64,000 nt of DNA from Ruegeria sp. SCSIO 43209 (GCF_019904295.1 NZ_CP065359.1:2443001-2507000); one strand, 5' to 3'; positions 1 to 8,392 are shown, counted from the first letter of the stretch. The notes: generated from the letters alone by a model not told the origin. Program-made: numbers and translations.

Positions 1-9
1 TCACAGGCT

Positions 10-27
10 ATGGTTCAGCGGAACCAT
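10..27. promoter_or_regulatory. Palindromic operator overlapping the ArsR start codon
   Basis: A perfect 7-bp inverted repeat, ATGGTTC-AGCG-GAACCAT, ends on the second base of the start codon of the downstream ArsR-type gene. Winged-helix ArsR repressors bind such dyads and often repress themselves, so autoregulation is the simplest reading (inference). No promoter can be judged because the window begins here. Confidence 0.5.
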
Positions 28-358
28 GTCCAACGACCTCGACACTGTCTTCGCAGCCCTCGCCGATCCCACCCGCCGTGCCATCTTAGCGATGCTGCTG
101 GAAGATGACATGGCCGTCACCGACGTGGCCGAACCGTTCGAAATGTCGCTGGCCGCGATTTCAAAGCATCTGGTGATCCTGACCAAAGCAGGTCTGATTT
201 CTCAGGAAAAACGCGGACGGGTGAAGTGGTGCAAACTTGAACCCGACGCGCTTCGTGCGGCCTCGGTTTGGATGCAGGGGTTCGGACAGTTCGAACCGGT
301 CAATCTGGATGCGTTCGAGCGGTTTCTTGAAGTTGAACTGCCCCCGGATGAGGCCTAA
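26..358 (+). CDS. ArsR-family winged-helix transcriptional regulator
   Basis: A 110-residue winged-helix protein of normal length for the ArsR/SmtB family. The opening helix LADPTRRAIL (residues 12-21) and the recognition helix region around SLAAISKHLVIL (41-52) are characteristic, followed by a wing at EKRGRVKW. The metal-binding ELCVCDL signature is absent and there is only one cysteine (Cys69), so it is probably not a metal sensor. Such non-metal ArsR proteins often pair with an SRPBCC-domain gene, but the next gene here runs the other way. Its stop codon overlaps the end of the convergent UspA-like gene by four bases. The start is an ATG inside a palindrome that may be its own operator. 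Confidence 0.88.
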   Translation: MSNDLDTVFAALADPTRRAILAMLLEDDMAVTDVAEPFEMSLAAISKHLVILTKAGLISQEKRGRVKWCKLEPDALRAASVWMQGFGQFEPVNLDAFERFLEVELPPDEA

Positions 359-768
359 CGCACAACTAAGACCGACATGCTGGCGTGTTTGGCCAGATAT
401 CCCGCGTGGCTGGACAGGATATAGTCTGTGATCCGGGGTGCGTGGGTTCCCACAACAATCAGATCGGCCCCCATTTCCTCTGCTGCGTGGGTCAGGTCCT
501 TGTCGATCTCGACCGCGACATCAACCGAGTGAATGTTGCGTGTGTCCACACTTGTGCCGCATTGCATCACAATTTCACTGGCACAGGTCAGCAATTCTTG
601 TTTGATCGCGTCTGTTGTCAGGTGGCTATCCCCAGGCTGCGGGCCGGTGACGCTGACGATGGTCACTTTGGCGCCCTGCCATTTGGCCAATTGCGCCGCA
701 ACCTCGGTGGCTTTCTTGACCTCGGGCGGCAAGTGTAGGTCGACCGGGACCATGATGTGTTTGAACAT
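355..768 (-). CDS. Universal stress protein, UspA family
   Basis: A 137-residue single-domain Usp protein. The N-terminus FKHIMVPVD is the standard first strand, and the C-terminal part carries GADLIVVGTHAP and ends in SVLVVR like the family. The nucleotide-binding G-x2-G-x9-G(S/T) motif is only partly kept (GTHAPR... then SSHAGY), so ATP binding is uncertain. An in-frame upstream extension exists, but the ATG at 766-768 has a good AGGAGG-like site (reading GGAGGACGCCAAT before it) and gives the normal family start. The gene is convergent with the ArsR gene. Confidence 0.85.
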   Translation of the reverse strand: MFKHIMVPVDLHLPPEVKKATEVAAQLAKWQGAKVTIVSVTGPQPGDSHLTTDAIKQELLTCASEIVMQCGTSVDTRNIHSVDVAVEIDKDLTHAAEEMGADLIVVGTHAPRITDYILSSHAGYLAKHASMSVLVVR

Positions 769-849
769 ATTGGCGTCCTCCTGATCCTGAGATATGTCGA
801 CCCGGGCGGTTCGCCAGTCTGACCCGTCGGGACGATCCAAACGGCAGGC

Positions 850-1128
850 TCAGCCCTCGCGGCTATATTCCACCCCGGTCACAACCCCCGTTGGGTCGGC
901 ACGACAGAGCCACGGAGCCTCGGCCCCTGCCACGAATACACTGGTGACTGAGCCTGTCGGGCTGGACTGGGTCGACATCGCTTTGACACCATCAGGCCCT
1001 GTGCCGGTTTCGGCGCCCACCAGAGCTTCGCAGCTGGCTTGCAGGTCCGCCTCTGCAGCGTCTTTCGCGCCACCGGGGGCACAGGCGGACAGCGCCAGCA
1101 ATGCGGGAATAAGTGACATTGTTTTCAT
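850..1128 (-). CDS. Small putative lipoprotein, unknown function
   Basis: A 92-residue protein beginning MKTMSLIPALLALSAC, a lipoprotein signal peptide with lipobox LSAC (Cys16). The mature part has two further cysteines (in ASCEAL and WLCRAD) that could form a disulfide in the periplasm. The ATG at 1126-1128 is chosen because AAGGAG lies just upstream and the signal peptide starts there. No family is recognised. It stands alone between a UspA-like gene and an exporter. Confidence 0.65.
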   Translation of the reverse strand: MKTMSLIPALLALSACAPGGAKDAAEADLQASCEALVGAETGTGPDGVKAMSTQSSPTGSVTSVFVAGAEAPWLCRADPTGVVTGVEYSREG

Positions 1129-1185
1129 GGCCCAGCTCCTTGGTGGTGACAGGCAGGCTGCCACATCAGGTAGAAATCACAAGCT

Positions 1186-2097
1186 TCAATTCGAGCGCAC
1201 CGGAGTGTTTGCAGGCGCGTCTTCTCCTTTCAGCAGCAACAACAGCGCAACAGCGGTGAGCCCGGCACCAACCAACACCAATGCCGTCGGCGCAGGACGT
1301 CCCAGGGCGATTTCCCACAGGATCACCCAGCTGGGCGTCAGGTAAGTGTAGGCCATGACCTTTGCCGCGGGCAAACGCAGGGCTGCAAACTGAACCAGTA
1401 CAAAACTGGCGGCGGTCGCAAACAACGAGATATAAAGCAGCGTCACCCAGACAATCCCGGGAAGGTTGCCCCAATCTACTGCACGGATATCGGACCAGCC
1501 CCAGACCGTCAGGATCAAACACCCCGCAACCAACGTACCGAAGGTGAACACCACCGCAGGCTCTCCCCGGTTCAATCGCCGTATCATCGGCGTATAGACG
1601 GCGTGCGCGGCGCAACCCCAGAAATAGATGATCTCGCCGCCTCCGATCTCGAAGACCTGAAAGGCTTGCCAATCCGCTCTGAAGATCACCCACAGCGCAC
1701 CGACCGCACCGACCGTCAGGGCCAGCGCCATGCGTGGAGTGGTGATCTGGCGCAGCAGCACCCACCCGGCCAGCGCCGACATGACCGGGGTCAGCGTAAA
1801 GACCGCCGCCGCGCTGACCGGGGGAGCGGTTTTCAATCCGTAGAACATCAGGACAAAGTAGGCTCCGAACAATCCGCCAAGCACCAGATAGCGCCATGGT
1901 GCCCGAGCCGCGCTGCGCGGAATGCCCGTTGTGGCAATCGCAGCGATGCCGATCACAACCGCCGCAATCGCAAAGCGCGCTGCCGTGATCGCCGACGGTG
2001 CGATCTCATTTGCCGCCATTGAGCCAAGCGAGAAACTGCCCGCCACCAAAGCCGAGAATGTCAGCATGGCCAGATGGCCGCGCGCCTGCGGTGTCAC
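1186..2097 (-). CDS. EamA-family (DMT superfamily) transporter
   Basis: A 303-residue membrane protein with about ten hydrophobic helices in two EamA halves, each near 140 residues (first half ending near APWRYLVLGGLFGAYFV, second half from GEPAVVFTFGTLVAG). These proteins export metabolites or amino acids across the inner membrane; the substrate cannot be told. The GTG start overlaps the TGA stop of the LysR gene upstream (GTGA), so the two are translationally coupled and the LysR protein probably controls it. An internal ATG ten codons later is an alternative start. Confidence 0.85.
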   Translation of the reverse strand: MTPQARGHLAMLTFSALVAGSFSLGSMAANEIAPSAITAARFAIAAVVIGIAAIATTGIPRSAARAPWRYLVLGGLFGAYFVLMFYGLKTAPPVSAAAVFTLTPVMSALAGWVLLRQITTPRMALALTVGAVGALWVIFRADWQAFQVFEIGGGEIIYFWGCAAHAVYTPMIRRLNRGEPAVVFTFGTLVAGCLILTVWGWSDIRAVDWGNLPGIVWVTLLYISLFATAASFVLVQFAALRLPAAKVMAYTYLTPSWVILWEIALGRPAPTALVLVGAGLTAVALLLLLKGEDAPANTPVRSN

Positions 2098-2972
2098 GGC
2101 AGCCAGCCCTTGGATTGATCTTTCAGGAAGGATAGGAAAGCCTGCACCTTAGTGGTCCGGTGCAGATCCACATGAGTCACCAACCAAAGCTTGCCAGACC
2201 ACTCGGGTAACGGTGCCATCACCTCGACCAGATCGGGATCGCGCGCGGCCTCCCAACGGGCCATAAAGCCGATGCCTGCACCGGCCAGAACAGCCTCTCG
2301 CATACAGAAATTATTGGTGCAGCGGAAAGTGATCGCCTGCTCCGGCGCGTTGGCACGCAGCCAGCGGGAAAACGGCGCGCGGCTGTTTTCATCATCATTG
2401 CCCACGAAGTAGTGATTGGCGAAATCTGCAACGTTTGCGGGTTTGCCGTGGCGCGCGAGATAGGCCTTGCTGGCGAATAGTCCGACCTCTTGTGGAATGA
2501 ACGGCTGCACCACATTGTCCGGTTGATCCGGCGCGGCCCCGGCGCGGATCGCCACATGCGCCTCGCCATATTCCAACCGGAACAGGCGGTCGCCGGTCAG
2601 ATAGCGCACGATCAATCCCGGGTGGGTCTGCTGGAACTCGGTCAGCGTCGGTACGATGAGCGGGGCCAATGAGGCCAGTGAGGTGACCACGATCTCGCCC
2701 GAGACATCGTCTCCGCGCCCCTTCATGCGACCGACCAACTGGTTGAATTGATCTTCGGTTGCCTGCGCGACCCGCAACAGGTCCTCACCCGCTTCGGTTG
2801 GTGTGTACCCACGCGCGTGACGCTGGAACAGTTTAACGCCCAGCCGCGCCTCGATCGCGTCGATATGGCGGATCACGGTGGCATGGTGCACACCCAGCAC
2901 GTCCGCCGCGCCGCTGACCGTTCCCATACGCGCCACCTGATAGGCGGTTCTCACTTCATCCCAATTGTCCAT
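2094..2972 (-). CDS. LysR-family transcriptional regulator
   Basis: A 292-residue LysR protein. The N-terminal helix-turn-helix spans roughly residues 5-65 (VRTAYQVARMGTVSGAADVLGVHHATVIRHIDAIE), then an effector-binding domain of two lobes. ATG at 2970-2972 is preferred; a TTG seven codons upstream also keeps the frame. It is divergent from the azoreductase gene and overlaps the EamA exporter gene by four bases, so both are plausible targets. An azoreductase and an exporter under one LysR protein suggest a quinone or electrophile response (inference). Confidence 0.87.
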   Translation of the reverse strand: MDNWDEVRTAYQVARMGTVSGAADVLGVHHATVIRHIDAIEARLGVKLFQRHARGYTPTEAGEDLLRVAQATEDQFNQLVGRMKGRGDDVSGEIVVTSLASLAPLIVPTLTEFQQTHPGLIVRYLTGDRLFRLEYGEAHVAIRAGAAPDQPDNVVQPFIPQEVGLFASKAYLARHGKPANVADFANHYFVGNDDENSRAPFSRWLRANAPEQAITFRCTNNFCMREAVLAGAGIGFMARWEAARDPDLVEVMAPLPEWSGKLWLVTHVDLHRTTKVQAFLSFLKDQSKGWLP

Positions 2973-2998
2973 TGCATCTGATCCAATGTGCAAATTCT

Positions 2999-3011
2999 AA
3001 CAATGCTTGTT
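2999..3011. promoter_or_regulatory. Candidate LysR-type box between lysR and azoR
   Basis: The dyad AACAA-TGC-TTGTT sits in the divergent intergenic region, 27 bp from the LysR start and about 80 bp from the azoR start. Short AT-rich dyads of this sort are typical LysR boxes. No clear -35/-10 pair was found. Confidence 0.35.
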
Positions 3012-3092
3012 GATATATCCGAGTTTTGTTCATGCACGCAACAGCCATATTGGGGCAACAGAAGCTAATTCCGCAACAAAGGACGCCCCGAA

Positions 3093-3674
3093 ATGACCAA
3101 AACCATCCTGCATATCGACGCCTCGGCCCGCCGCACTGGATCTGCCACCCGCGATCTGTCCGACCGCGTGGTTCGCCACTTGAACGCCGGGCGTATCATC
3201 CGCCGCGATCTGGCCACCCCCCTGCCCCTGCTGACCGAGGACTGGATCGGCGCCAATTTCACCCCCGCCGACCAGCGTGACGCGGTACAGAAAGACCTGC
3301 TGGCCCTGTCGGACGAATTGGTGTCCGAGTTGCAAAAGGCCGACACGATCGTCATCGGCCTGCCGATCTACAACTTCTCAGTTCCCGCCGCGTTCAAGGC
3401 CTGGATTGATCTGGTCGCCCGTGCCGGTCTGACATTCTCCTATTCCGAAGAAGGACCGAAAGGTCTGCTGGAAGGCAAACGCGCCATCCTTGCTGTTGCA
3501 TCAGGCGGTACGGCGGTGGGCTCCGAAATCGACTTTGCCACCACCTATGCGCGCCATGTTCTGGGCTTCATCGGCATCCACGATGTCGAGGTCATCGCCG
3601 CAGATCGCATGGCACTGGACCCCGAAACAACCCTGTCCAATGCGCAGAAAGCTGTAACCAAACTGGCAGCCTGA
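3093..3674 (+). CDS. azoR: FMN-dependent NADH:quinone oxidoreductase / azoreductase
   Basis: A 193-residue flavodoxin-like enzyme of the AzoR/AcpD family, which reduces quinones and azo compounds with NADH. The FMN-phosphate loop SARRTGSATRDLSD (residues 11-24), the flavin-binding PIYNFSVPAAFKAWIDL and the GLTFSYSEEGPKGLL stretch match the family. The ribosome-binding site AAAGGA lies ahead of ATG 3093. It is divergent from a LysR gene, the usual arrangement for an inducible quinone reductase. It is cytoplasmic and is expected to be a dimer. Confidence 0.9.
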   Translation: MTKTILHIDASARRTGSATRDLSDRVVRHLNAGRIIRRDLATPLPLLTEDWIGANFTPADQRDAVQKDLLALSDELVSELQKADTIVIGLPIYNFSVPAAFKAWIDLVARAGLTFSYSEEGPKGLLEGKRAILAVASGGTAVGSEIDFATTYARHVLGFIGIHDVEVIAADRMALDPETTLSNAQKAVTKLAA

Positions 3675-3689
3675 TTGACCTGACCCCCT

Positions 3690-3737
3690 TGAACCGTCCA
3701 GTCTGCGCCGAGGCAAATCGGCAGACTGGACGGTTCA
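3690..3737. repeat. 17-bp perfect inverted repeat just before the racemase start codon
   Basis: The arm TGAACCGTCCAGTCTGC (3690-3706) is repeated exactly in inverse orientation at 3721-3737, with a 14-base spacer; part of the spacer could extend the pairing. The right arm ends one base before the ATG of the racemase gene and contains its only Shine-Dalgarno-like bases (GGACGG). No T-run follows, so it is not a normal terminator. Confidence 0.85.
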
Positions 3738-3738
3738 C

Positions 3739-4479
3739 ATGAAAAAGATTGGAATATTGGGTGGTGTTGGCTGGGCCTCAACTGTCGACTACTACCGGGC
3801 GATCGCTGAAGGCGCGGGTCGGTATTTTGCTGAACGCGGCCACGGATCGCCGCTGCCCATCCCACCCATGACCATCGAATCCGTCACCCAAGCCAAAACC
3901 CGTGCCTTGCGCGGCGTGGCCGGTGACGAAGACAGCTGGGCCGCTTTCGACGCAGTGTTCCGCGAAGCGCTGCTGACTTTGGAACACGCAGGCTGCGATT
4001 TCGGCATCATCGCCTCCAATACGCCACACGCGCGGCTTCACGCGATCCGCGAAGGCGTCTCCATGCCTATTCTCAGCATTTTTGACGCAACCGCCGACGC
4101 GACCGTCTTGACCGGTGCCACCAATGCTTTGGTCCTTGGAACCGCAGTCACTATGCAGGCCACAAACTATGCCGACCGGCTGGCCGCCGAGGGTATCACG
4201 GCAAACACACGCCTGCCCGAGCCTGAGATCGCCGAGATGCAGGCGATGATCGACAGTGATTTCTACGGCGGCGCATCCGACACCGCACATGCGCGCCTGC
4301 TGGCCTTCTGCAACAAACTCGCCGCACCCGGAACGGCGATCTTGCTAGCCTGTACCGAGTTGCCTCTGGCCTTCCCCGATCATCTGGACGATCCGGTGTT
4401 CGAGGCGGATGGTCACCTGTTCGTCAACCCCTCTGCCGCCCATGTCGCTGCCGCATTGAACGAAGCGCTTGAGGGGTGA
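3739..4479 (+). CDS. Aspartate/glutamate racemase family protein
   Basis: A 246-residue protein of the Asp/Glu racemase superfamily, which interconverts L- and D-amino acids without a cofactor. The N-terminal MKKIGILGGVGWASTVDYYR and the C-terminal motif LLACTELPL (with the second catalytic cysteine) fit. The first motif reads ASNTPH, with serine where PLP-independent racemases usually have Cys-Asn-Thr. One-sided variants with Thr at this position are known (EcL-DER type), so activity may be stereospecific or altered. Its ribosome-binding region lies in a long inverted repeat. Its stop codon abuts the stop of the convergent deacylase gene. Confidence 0.82.
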   Translation: MKKIGILGGVGWASTVDYYRAIAEGAGRYFAERGHGSPLPIPPMTIESVTQAKTRALRGVAGDEDSWAAFDAVFREALLTLEHAGCDFGIIASNTPHARLHAIREGVSMPILSIFDATADATVLTGATNALVLGTAVTMQATNYADRLAAEGITANTRLPEPEIAEMQAMIDSDFYGGASDTAHARLLAFCNKLAAPGTAILLACTELPLAFPDHLDDPVFEADGHLFVNPSAAHVAAALNEALEG

Positions 4480-5010
4480 TCACGGCAGCCAGTTTATCTC
4501 GCACCCGATCTTATCAAAGAACACCATCAGTTCTTCGCGCGACAAAACGACGGTTCGGTCGTTGACCAAAGGGTGCATGTTGATGACATCGGCCTGTTGC
4601 GCGGCGGCGTCCATGAAGAACTTAACGTTGTTCTCAACGCCGTTGATCATCGCCAGCGGACTGACCGCGCCAGGGCGGATGCCGAGGTTCTGGAACAGCC
4701 TATCCGCCGAGCCGAAGGACAGGTTGCCAACCCCCAACTCCGCGCCCAGCGCCTTGAGGTCGATCTCGCGGCTCTGTTCCAGCGTCACTAGATAATTCCG
4801 CTTTTTCTTGTCGCGCAGATACAGGTTCTTAAGCCGCAATGTGTTTTCACCCGGCACCATGAACTGGCCTTCCACCCCCTTTGCATCCTCAATCGTGCGC
4901 AGCGGGATATGTGTATGCAACCGATAGGGCAGCCCCCATTCATCCAACTGCGCCAAAAGCGCATCCGAGCTGAGCGGCAACGTATCCTGAAATGCGGATG
5001 ATGCGTCCAT
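4480..5010 (-). CDS. YbaK/ProX-type prolyl-tRNA deacylase (ProXp-ala, PrdX)
   Basis: A 176-residue free-standing editing domain of the YbaK/PrdX superfamily. The family removes alanine mischarged onto tRNA-Pro. Family marks are LHTHIPLRTIEDAKGV, the lysine in TLRLKNLYLRDKKKRNYLVTL, and GVENNVKFFMD near the end. The ATG at 5008-5010 is chosen because GAGGAGG lies at the right distance; an in-frame extension to 5061 has no such site. It acts in the cytoplasm as a translation-quality factor. Confidence 0.85.
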   Translation of the reverse strand: MDASSAFQDTLPLSSDALLAQLDEWGLPYRLHTHIPLRTIEDAKGVEGQFMVPGENTLRLKNLYLRDKKKRNYLVTLEQSREIDLKALGAELGVGNLSFGSADRLFQNLGIRPGAVSPLAMINGVENNVKFFMDAAAQQADVINMHPLVNDRTVVLSREELMVFFDKIGCEINWLP

Positions 5011-5099
5011 GGGAACCTCCTCGTATGGCGCGCTCATCGCCCAACCGACAGGTAAATTCAAGCCACGACAGGCGCGGCATTCGGTGCTAGCGTGCCGCC

Positions 5100-5618
5100 A
5101 TGAAAGTCACGCGTAACACTCCGAGCCAACTGATCCTGTCCAATACGCCATGGTTCATCGGCATCACGCTGGTTTTCTTCATTCTGGCATTTGTCGGCGC
5201 GGGCGTCTTCTTGGCCAGTGAAGGTGGCGAGGGTATCTTGTTCGGCATTTTCTTCGCACTATTCGGCGGAGGCATGGGTTTTGGTGCATTTTGCGCCTTT
5301 GTCCGGCGCGTGCAGGTCATACTGGATCGCAATAATAACAGCATCCTGATCCGCAGACAGTCAGTCTTTGGATATGATGCCGTGGAACATGAGCTCTCGC
5401 ACCTCTCGCACGCGGAAACCGAAAGCACGACCTCACGTAGCGACAATGGCACATCGACCCTCTATCGCCCTGTCCTAATACTGGATGAGGGCATGAGCGC
5501 CGGACGGCATCCCATTGTCGAGGCTTATTCCAGCGGGCGCGGCGCGCATCGGCTGGTTGATGCGATCAATGACTGGCTTCCGGCGCGCAAGGTTGACTCT
5601 GCCAGCCAATCGGCCTAA
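5100..5618 (+). CDS. Hypothetical inner-membrane protein with two N-terminal helices
   Basis: A 172-residue protein with two adjacent membrane helices (about residues 19-40 and 45-68) followed by a soluble domain of about 100 residues. The soluble part has alternating hydrophobic strands (RRVQVILDRNNNSILIRRQSVFGYDAVEHELSHLSHAE), resembling small PH-like membrane-protein domains that sit under a helical hairpin. No confident family. It is divergent from the deacylase gene and upstream of ffh with about 160 bp between. Confidence 0.65.
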   Translation: MKVTRNTPSQLILSNTPWFIGITLVFFILAFVGAGVFLASEGGEGILFGIFFALFGGGMGFGAFCAFVRRVQVILDRNNNSILIRRQSVFGYDAVEHELSHLSHAETESTTSRSDNGTSTLYRPVLILDEGMSAGRHPIVEAYSSGRGAHRLVDAINDWLPARKVDSASQSA

Positions 5619-5675
5619 GTCGCCACCAACATCCGGAAGCGCTTGATCTTCCGGTCCCTTGAGTCGTTCAGGGAT

Positions 5676-5712
5676 CGCCCCCCACCAGCGAGTTTCGCCC
5701 GTGGGGGCGTTT
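5676..5712 (+). terminator. Terminator-like hairpin ahead of ffh
   Basis: CGCCCCCCAC and GTGGGGGCG form a strong stem with one bulged C, followed by TTT. It lies between the hypothetical membrane gene and ffh. A smaller 7-bp stem (CCGGAAG/CTTCCGG) precedes it near 5632. Together they probably end transcription of the upstream gene. Confidence 0.5.
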
Positions 5713-5778
5713 GTGCATTTAACCGACGCGTCCTATCTAGGGCACGCCACCAGATAACCGGCTAAGGAGGCCGAAGGC

Positions 5779-7287
5779 ATGTTTGAAAATCTATCCGAAC
5801 GCCTTTCCGGCGTCTTTGACCGGCTGACCAAACAGGGTGCCCTGTCTGAAGAAGACGTGAAAACCGCCCTGCGCGAAGTCCGCGTTGCCCTGCTTGAGGC
5901 CGACGTCTCGCTGCCGGTGGCGCGCGAGTTTGTCAAGAAAGTACAGGAACAGGCGACCGGTCAAGCTGTCACCAAATCGATCACGCCCGGCCAGCAGGTC
6001 GTTAAGATCGTGCACGACGCGTTGGTCGATACACTGCGCGGCGAAGAAGACCCCGGTGCGCTGAAGATCGACAACCCGCCTGCCCCGATCCTGATGGTCG
6101 GCCTGCAGGGTTCCGGTAAGACAACCACCACCGGTAAGCTGGCGAAACGCCTGAAAGAGAAAGAGGGCAAGAAGGTCCTGATGGCCTCGCTGGACGTCTA
6201 TCGCCCAGCGGCGATGGATCAGCTTGCGGTTCTGGGCACGCAGGTTGGTGTAGATACGCTGCCGATCGTACCCGGGCAGACGCCGGTTGATATCGCCAAG
6301 CGCGCCAAGCAACAGGCAACGCTCGGCGGCTATGACGTCTATATGCTCGACACCGCGGGCCGTCTGCATATCGACGAAGTCCTGATGGACGAGGTCGAGC
6401 AGGTTCGTAACGTGGTCGACCCGCGCGAGACGCTGCTAGTGGTCGACGGCCTGACCGGTCAGGTCGCTGTTGAAGTGGCCGAAGAGTTTGATGCCAAGGT
6501 CGGCATCTCGGGCGTGGTCCTGACCCGTATGGACGGTGACGGGCGCGGCGGTGCGGCGCTGTCGATGCGCGCGGTCACCGGCAAGCCGATCCGCTTTGTT
6601 GGTCTGGGCGAGAAGATGGACGCGCTCGAAACCTTCGAGCCGGACCGGATCGCCGGTCGTATTCTGGGCATGGGCGACATCGTTGCTCTGGTCGAAAAAG
6701 CCCAGGAAACGATGGAGATGGAACAGACCGAGCGCATGATGAAGCGCATGGTCAAAGGTCAGTTCAATATGAACGACCTGAAAATGCAGCTGGAGCAGAT
6801 GATCCAGATGGGCGGCATGCAGGGCATGATGGGCATGATGCCGGGCATGAACAAGATGGCCAAGCAGATGGATCAGGCCGGTCTGGACGATAAAATCCTG
6901 CGCCAGCAAATCGCGCTGATCCAGTCGATGACCAAACGCGAACGCGCCAACCCGCAACTGCTGCAAGCCAGCCGCAAGAAACGCATCGCCGCCGGTTCGG
7001 GTATGGAGGTCAGCGACCTCAACAAGCTGCTCAAGATGCACCGGCAGATGTCCGACATGATGAAAAAGATGGGCAAGATGGGCAAAGGCAAGATGCTGAA
7101 ACAGGCCATGAAAGGCATGTTCGGCAAAGGCGGCCCCTCGCCTGAGGAAATGGCTGCGGGCATGGACCCCAAGGCGCTGGAACAAGCCGCCAAAGCGATG
7201 GGCGGTAAGATGCCCGGCGGTCTGCCCGGACTGGGTGGCGGCATGGGTCTGCCCCCGGGGCTGAGCGGGTTCGGAAAGAAAAAGTGA
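5779..7287 (+). CDS. ffh: Signal recognition particle protein Ffh
   Basis: The 502-residue protein half of the SRP, which binds signal sequences on ribosomes and delivers them to FtsY at the membrane. Order: N domain (1-95), G domain with P-loop GLQGSGKTTTTGK (108-120) and DTAGRLHID, then a methionine-rich M domain (about 325-450) with the runs MQGMMGMMPGMNKM and MHRQMSDMMKKMGK, and a glycine-rich tail. AAGGAGG precedes ATG 5779. It opens the translation block; the TGA overlaps a possible GTG start of the next gene. The 4.5S RNA gene was not seen in the window. Confidence 0.97.
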   Translation: MFENLSERLSGVFDRLTKQGALSEEDVKTALREVRVALLEADVSLPVAREFVKKVQEQATGQAVTKSITPGQQVVKIVHDALVDTLRGEEDPGALKIDNPPAPILMVGLQGSGKTTTTGKLAKRLKEKEGKKVLMASLDVYRPAAMDQLAVLGTQVGVDTLPIVPGQTPVDIAKRAKQQATLGGYDVYMLDTAGRLHIDEVLMDEVEQVRNVVDPRETLLVVDGLTGQVAVEVAEEFDAKVGISGVVLTRMDGDGRGGAALSMRAVTGKPIRFVGLGEKMDALETFEPDRIAGRILGMGDIVALVEKAQETMEMEQTERMMKRMVKGQFNMNDLKMQLEQMIQMGGMQGMMGMMPGMNKMAKQMDQAGLDDKILRQQIALIQSMTKRERANPQLLQASRKKRIAAGSGMEVSDLNKLLKMHRQMSDMMKKMGKMGKGKMLKQAMKGMFGKGGPSPEEMAAGMDPKALEQAAKAMGGKMPGGLPGLGGGMGLPPGLSGFGKKK

Positions 7288-7328
7288 CGTCAGCACGCTG
7301 CACCCAGCCCCCGTCCGGAAAGGCGGCG

Positions 7329-7844
7329 ATGGCAGCAGCGCAGTATCGCGCGGCCCTGCCGGTCATTGAAACCCGGCGGCTGGTTCTGCGTGCGCCCACT
7401 CTGGACGACCTGCCGGTTTGGACGTCGATCTGCAAGGACAGCTTTGGCGATACCGAGCAGGACGCCTGGACTGAGTTTTCCTACTACACATCAGGCTGGC
7501 TTTTGCATGGTCACGGCTTGTTCACCGTCACGTTTAAAGACGATGATGATCAGGTCATTGGCTTCGTCATTCTGGGCCTCGAATGGGACGATCACGAGCC
7601 CGAGCTTGGCTATATGTTCGATAGCAAGTTCCGCATGCAAGGTTACGCGACCGAAGCGTGCAGCGCCGTTCGCGATTTTGGCTTCGATCTGCTCGGGTCC
7701 GGTCAGTTCGTAAGTTACGTTTCGCAATCCAACACGCGTTCGAACGCATTGGCACAGCGTCTGGGTGCAACGCGCGACGCCGTTGCCGAAAGCGCCTTTG
7801 GTCCAACCCAGCATGTCTGGCGATACGGCGAGGTGCAGGCATGA
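7329..7844 (+). CDS. GNAT acetyltransferase, RimJ/RimL type (first of three)
   Basis: A protein of about 171 residues with the RimJ/RimL pattern: PVIETRRLVLRAPTLDDLPVW at the start, ELGYMFDSKFRMQGYATEA as the acetyl-CoA-binding core, and SNTRSNALAQRLGATRD near the end. It should N-acetylate a protein or small amine using acetyl-CoA. ATG 7329 has GGAAAGG ahead of it; a GTG at 7284 overlapping the ffh stop would add 15 residues. The next gene starts within its stop (ATGA), so the set is translated as a unit. Confidence 0.85.
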   Translation: MAAAQYRAALPVIETRRLVLRAPTLDDLPVWTSICKDSFGDTEQDAWTEFSYYTSGWLLHGHGLFTVTFKDDDDQVIGFVILGLEWDDHEPELGYMFDSKFRMQGYATEACSAVRDFGFDLLGSGQFVSYVSQSNTRSNALAQRLGATRDAVAESAFGPTQHVWRYGEVQA

Positions 7845-8392
7845 CACTTGCCATGGCCATACCAACGCTGGAAACCGAACGCCTGATCATGCGGGCCCCC
7901 TGCGAGGCCGATTTTGAGGCTGAGGCAGAGTTTTTTGCCAGCGACGCCTCGAAATTCGTCGGCGGCCCGAAACGCCCGGATGAGACATGGCGCGCTGTTG
8001 CGATGCTGTTAGGCCACTGGGCGATGCGGGGATATGGCTTCTGGGGTGTCGAGGAAAAAGACACGGGCACCTATGTAGGCCATGTTGGCTTGTGGAACCC
8101 GCATAGCTGGCCCGAGCCCGAAATTGGCTGGACCCTGATGAACCACGCCACCGGCAAGGGTTATGCGACCGAAGCGGCACTGGCTGCACGTGCACATGCC
8201 TATGACGTGCTGGGCTGGGAAACCGCAATCTCGCTGATCGATCCGGATAATCTGGGCAGCAAGGCTGTCGCGGAACGGCTGGGCGCGCAGTTCGAATATA
8301 TGTTCGAACACCCGGCTTTCGGGGCGATGCAGGTCTGGCGTCATTCGGCGCCTGCCGATCTGGTAAACGGTGGCGTGGAGGCATACGCATGA
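7841..8392 (+). CDS. GNAT acetyltransferase, RimJ/RimL type (second of three)
   Basis: A 183-residue GNAT protein starting MTLAMAIPTLETERLIMRAP, with EIGWTLMNHATGKGYATEAALAARA as acetyl-CoA site and DNLGSKAVAERLGA at the end. The ATG at 7841 overlaps the previous TGA; longer in-frame readings upstream lie inside the previous gene and are not supported. It resembles its two neighbours enough to suggest tandem duplication. The substrate is unknown. Confidence 0.87.
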   Translation: MTLAMAIPTLETERLIMRAPCEADFEAEAEFFASDASKFVGGPKRPDETWRAVAMLLGHWAMRGYGFWGVEEKDTGTYVGHVGLWNPHSWPEPEIGWTLMNHATGKGYATEAALAARAHAYDVLGWETAISLIDPDNLGSKAVAERLGAQFEYMFEHPAFGAMQVWRHSAPADLVNGGVEAYA

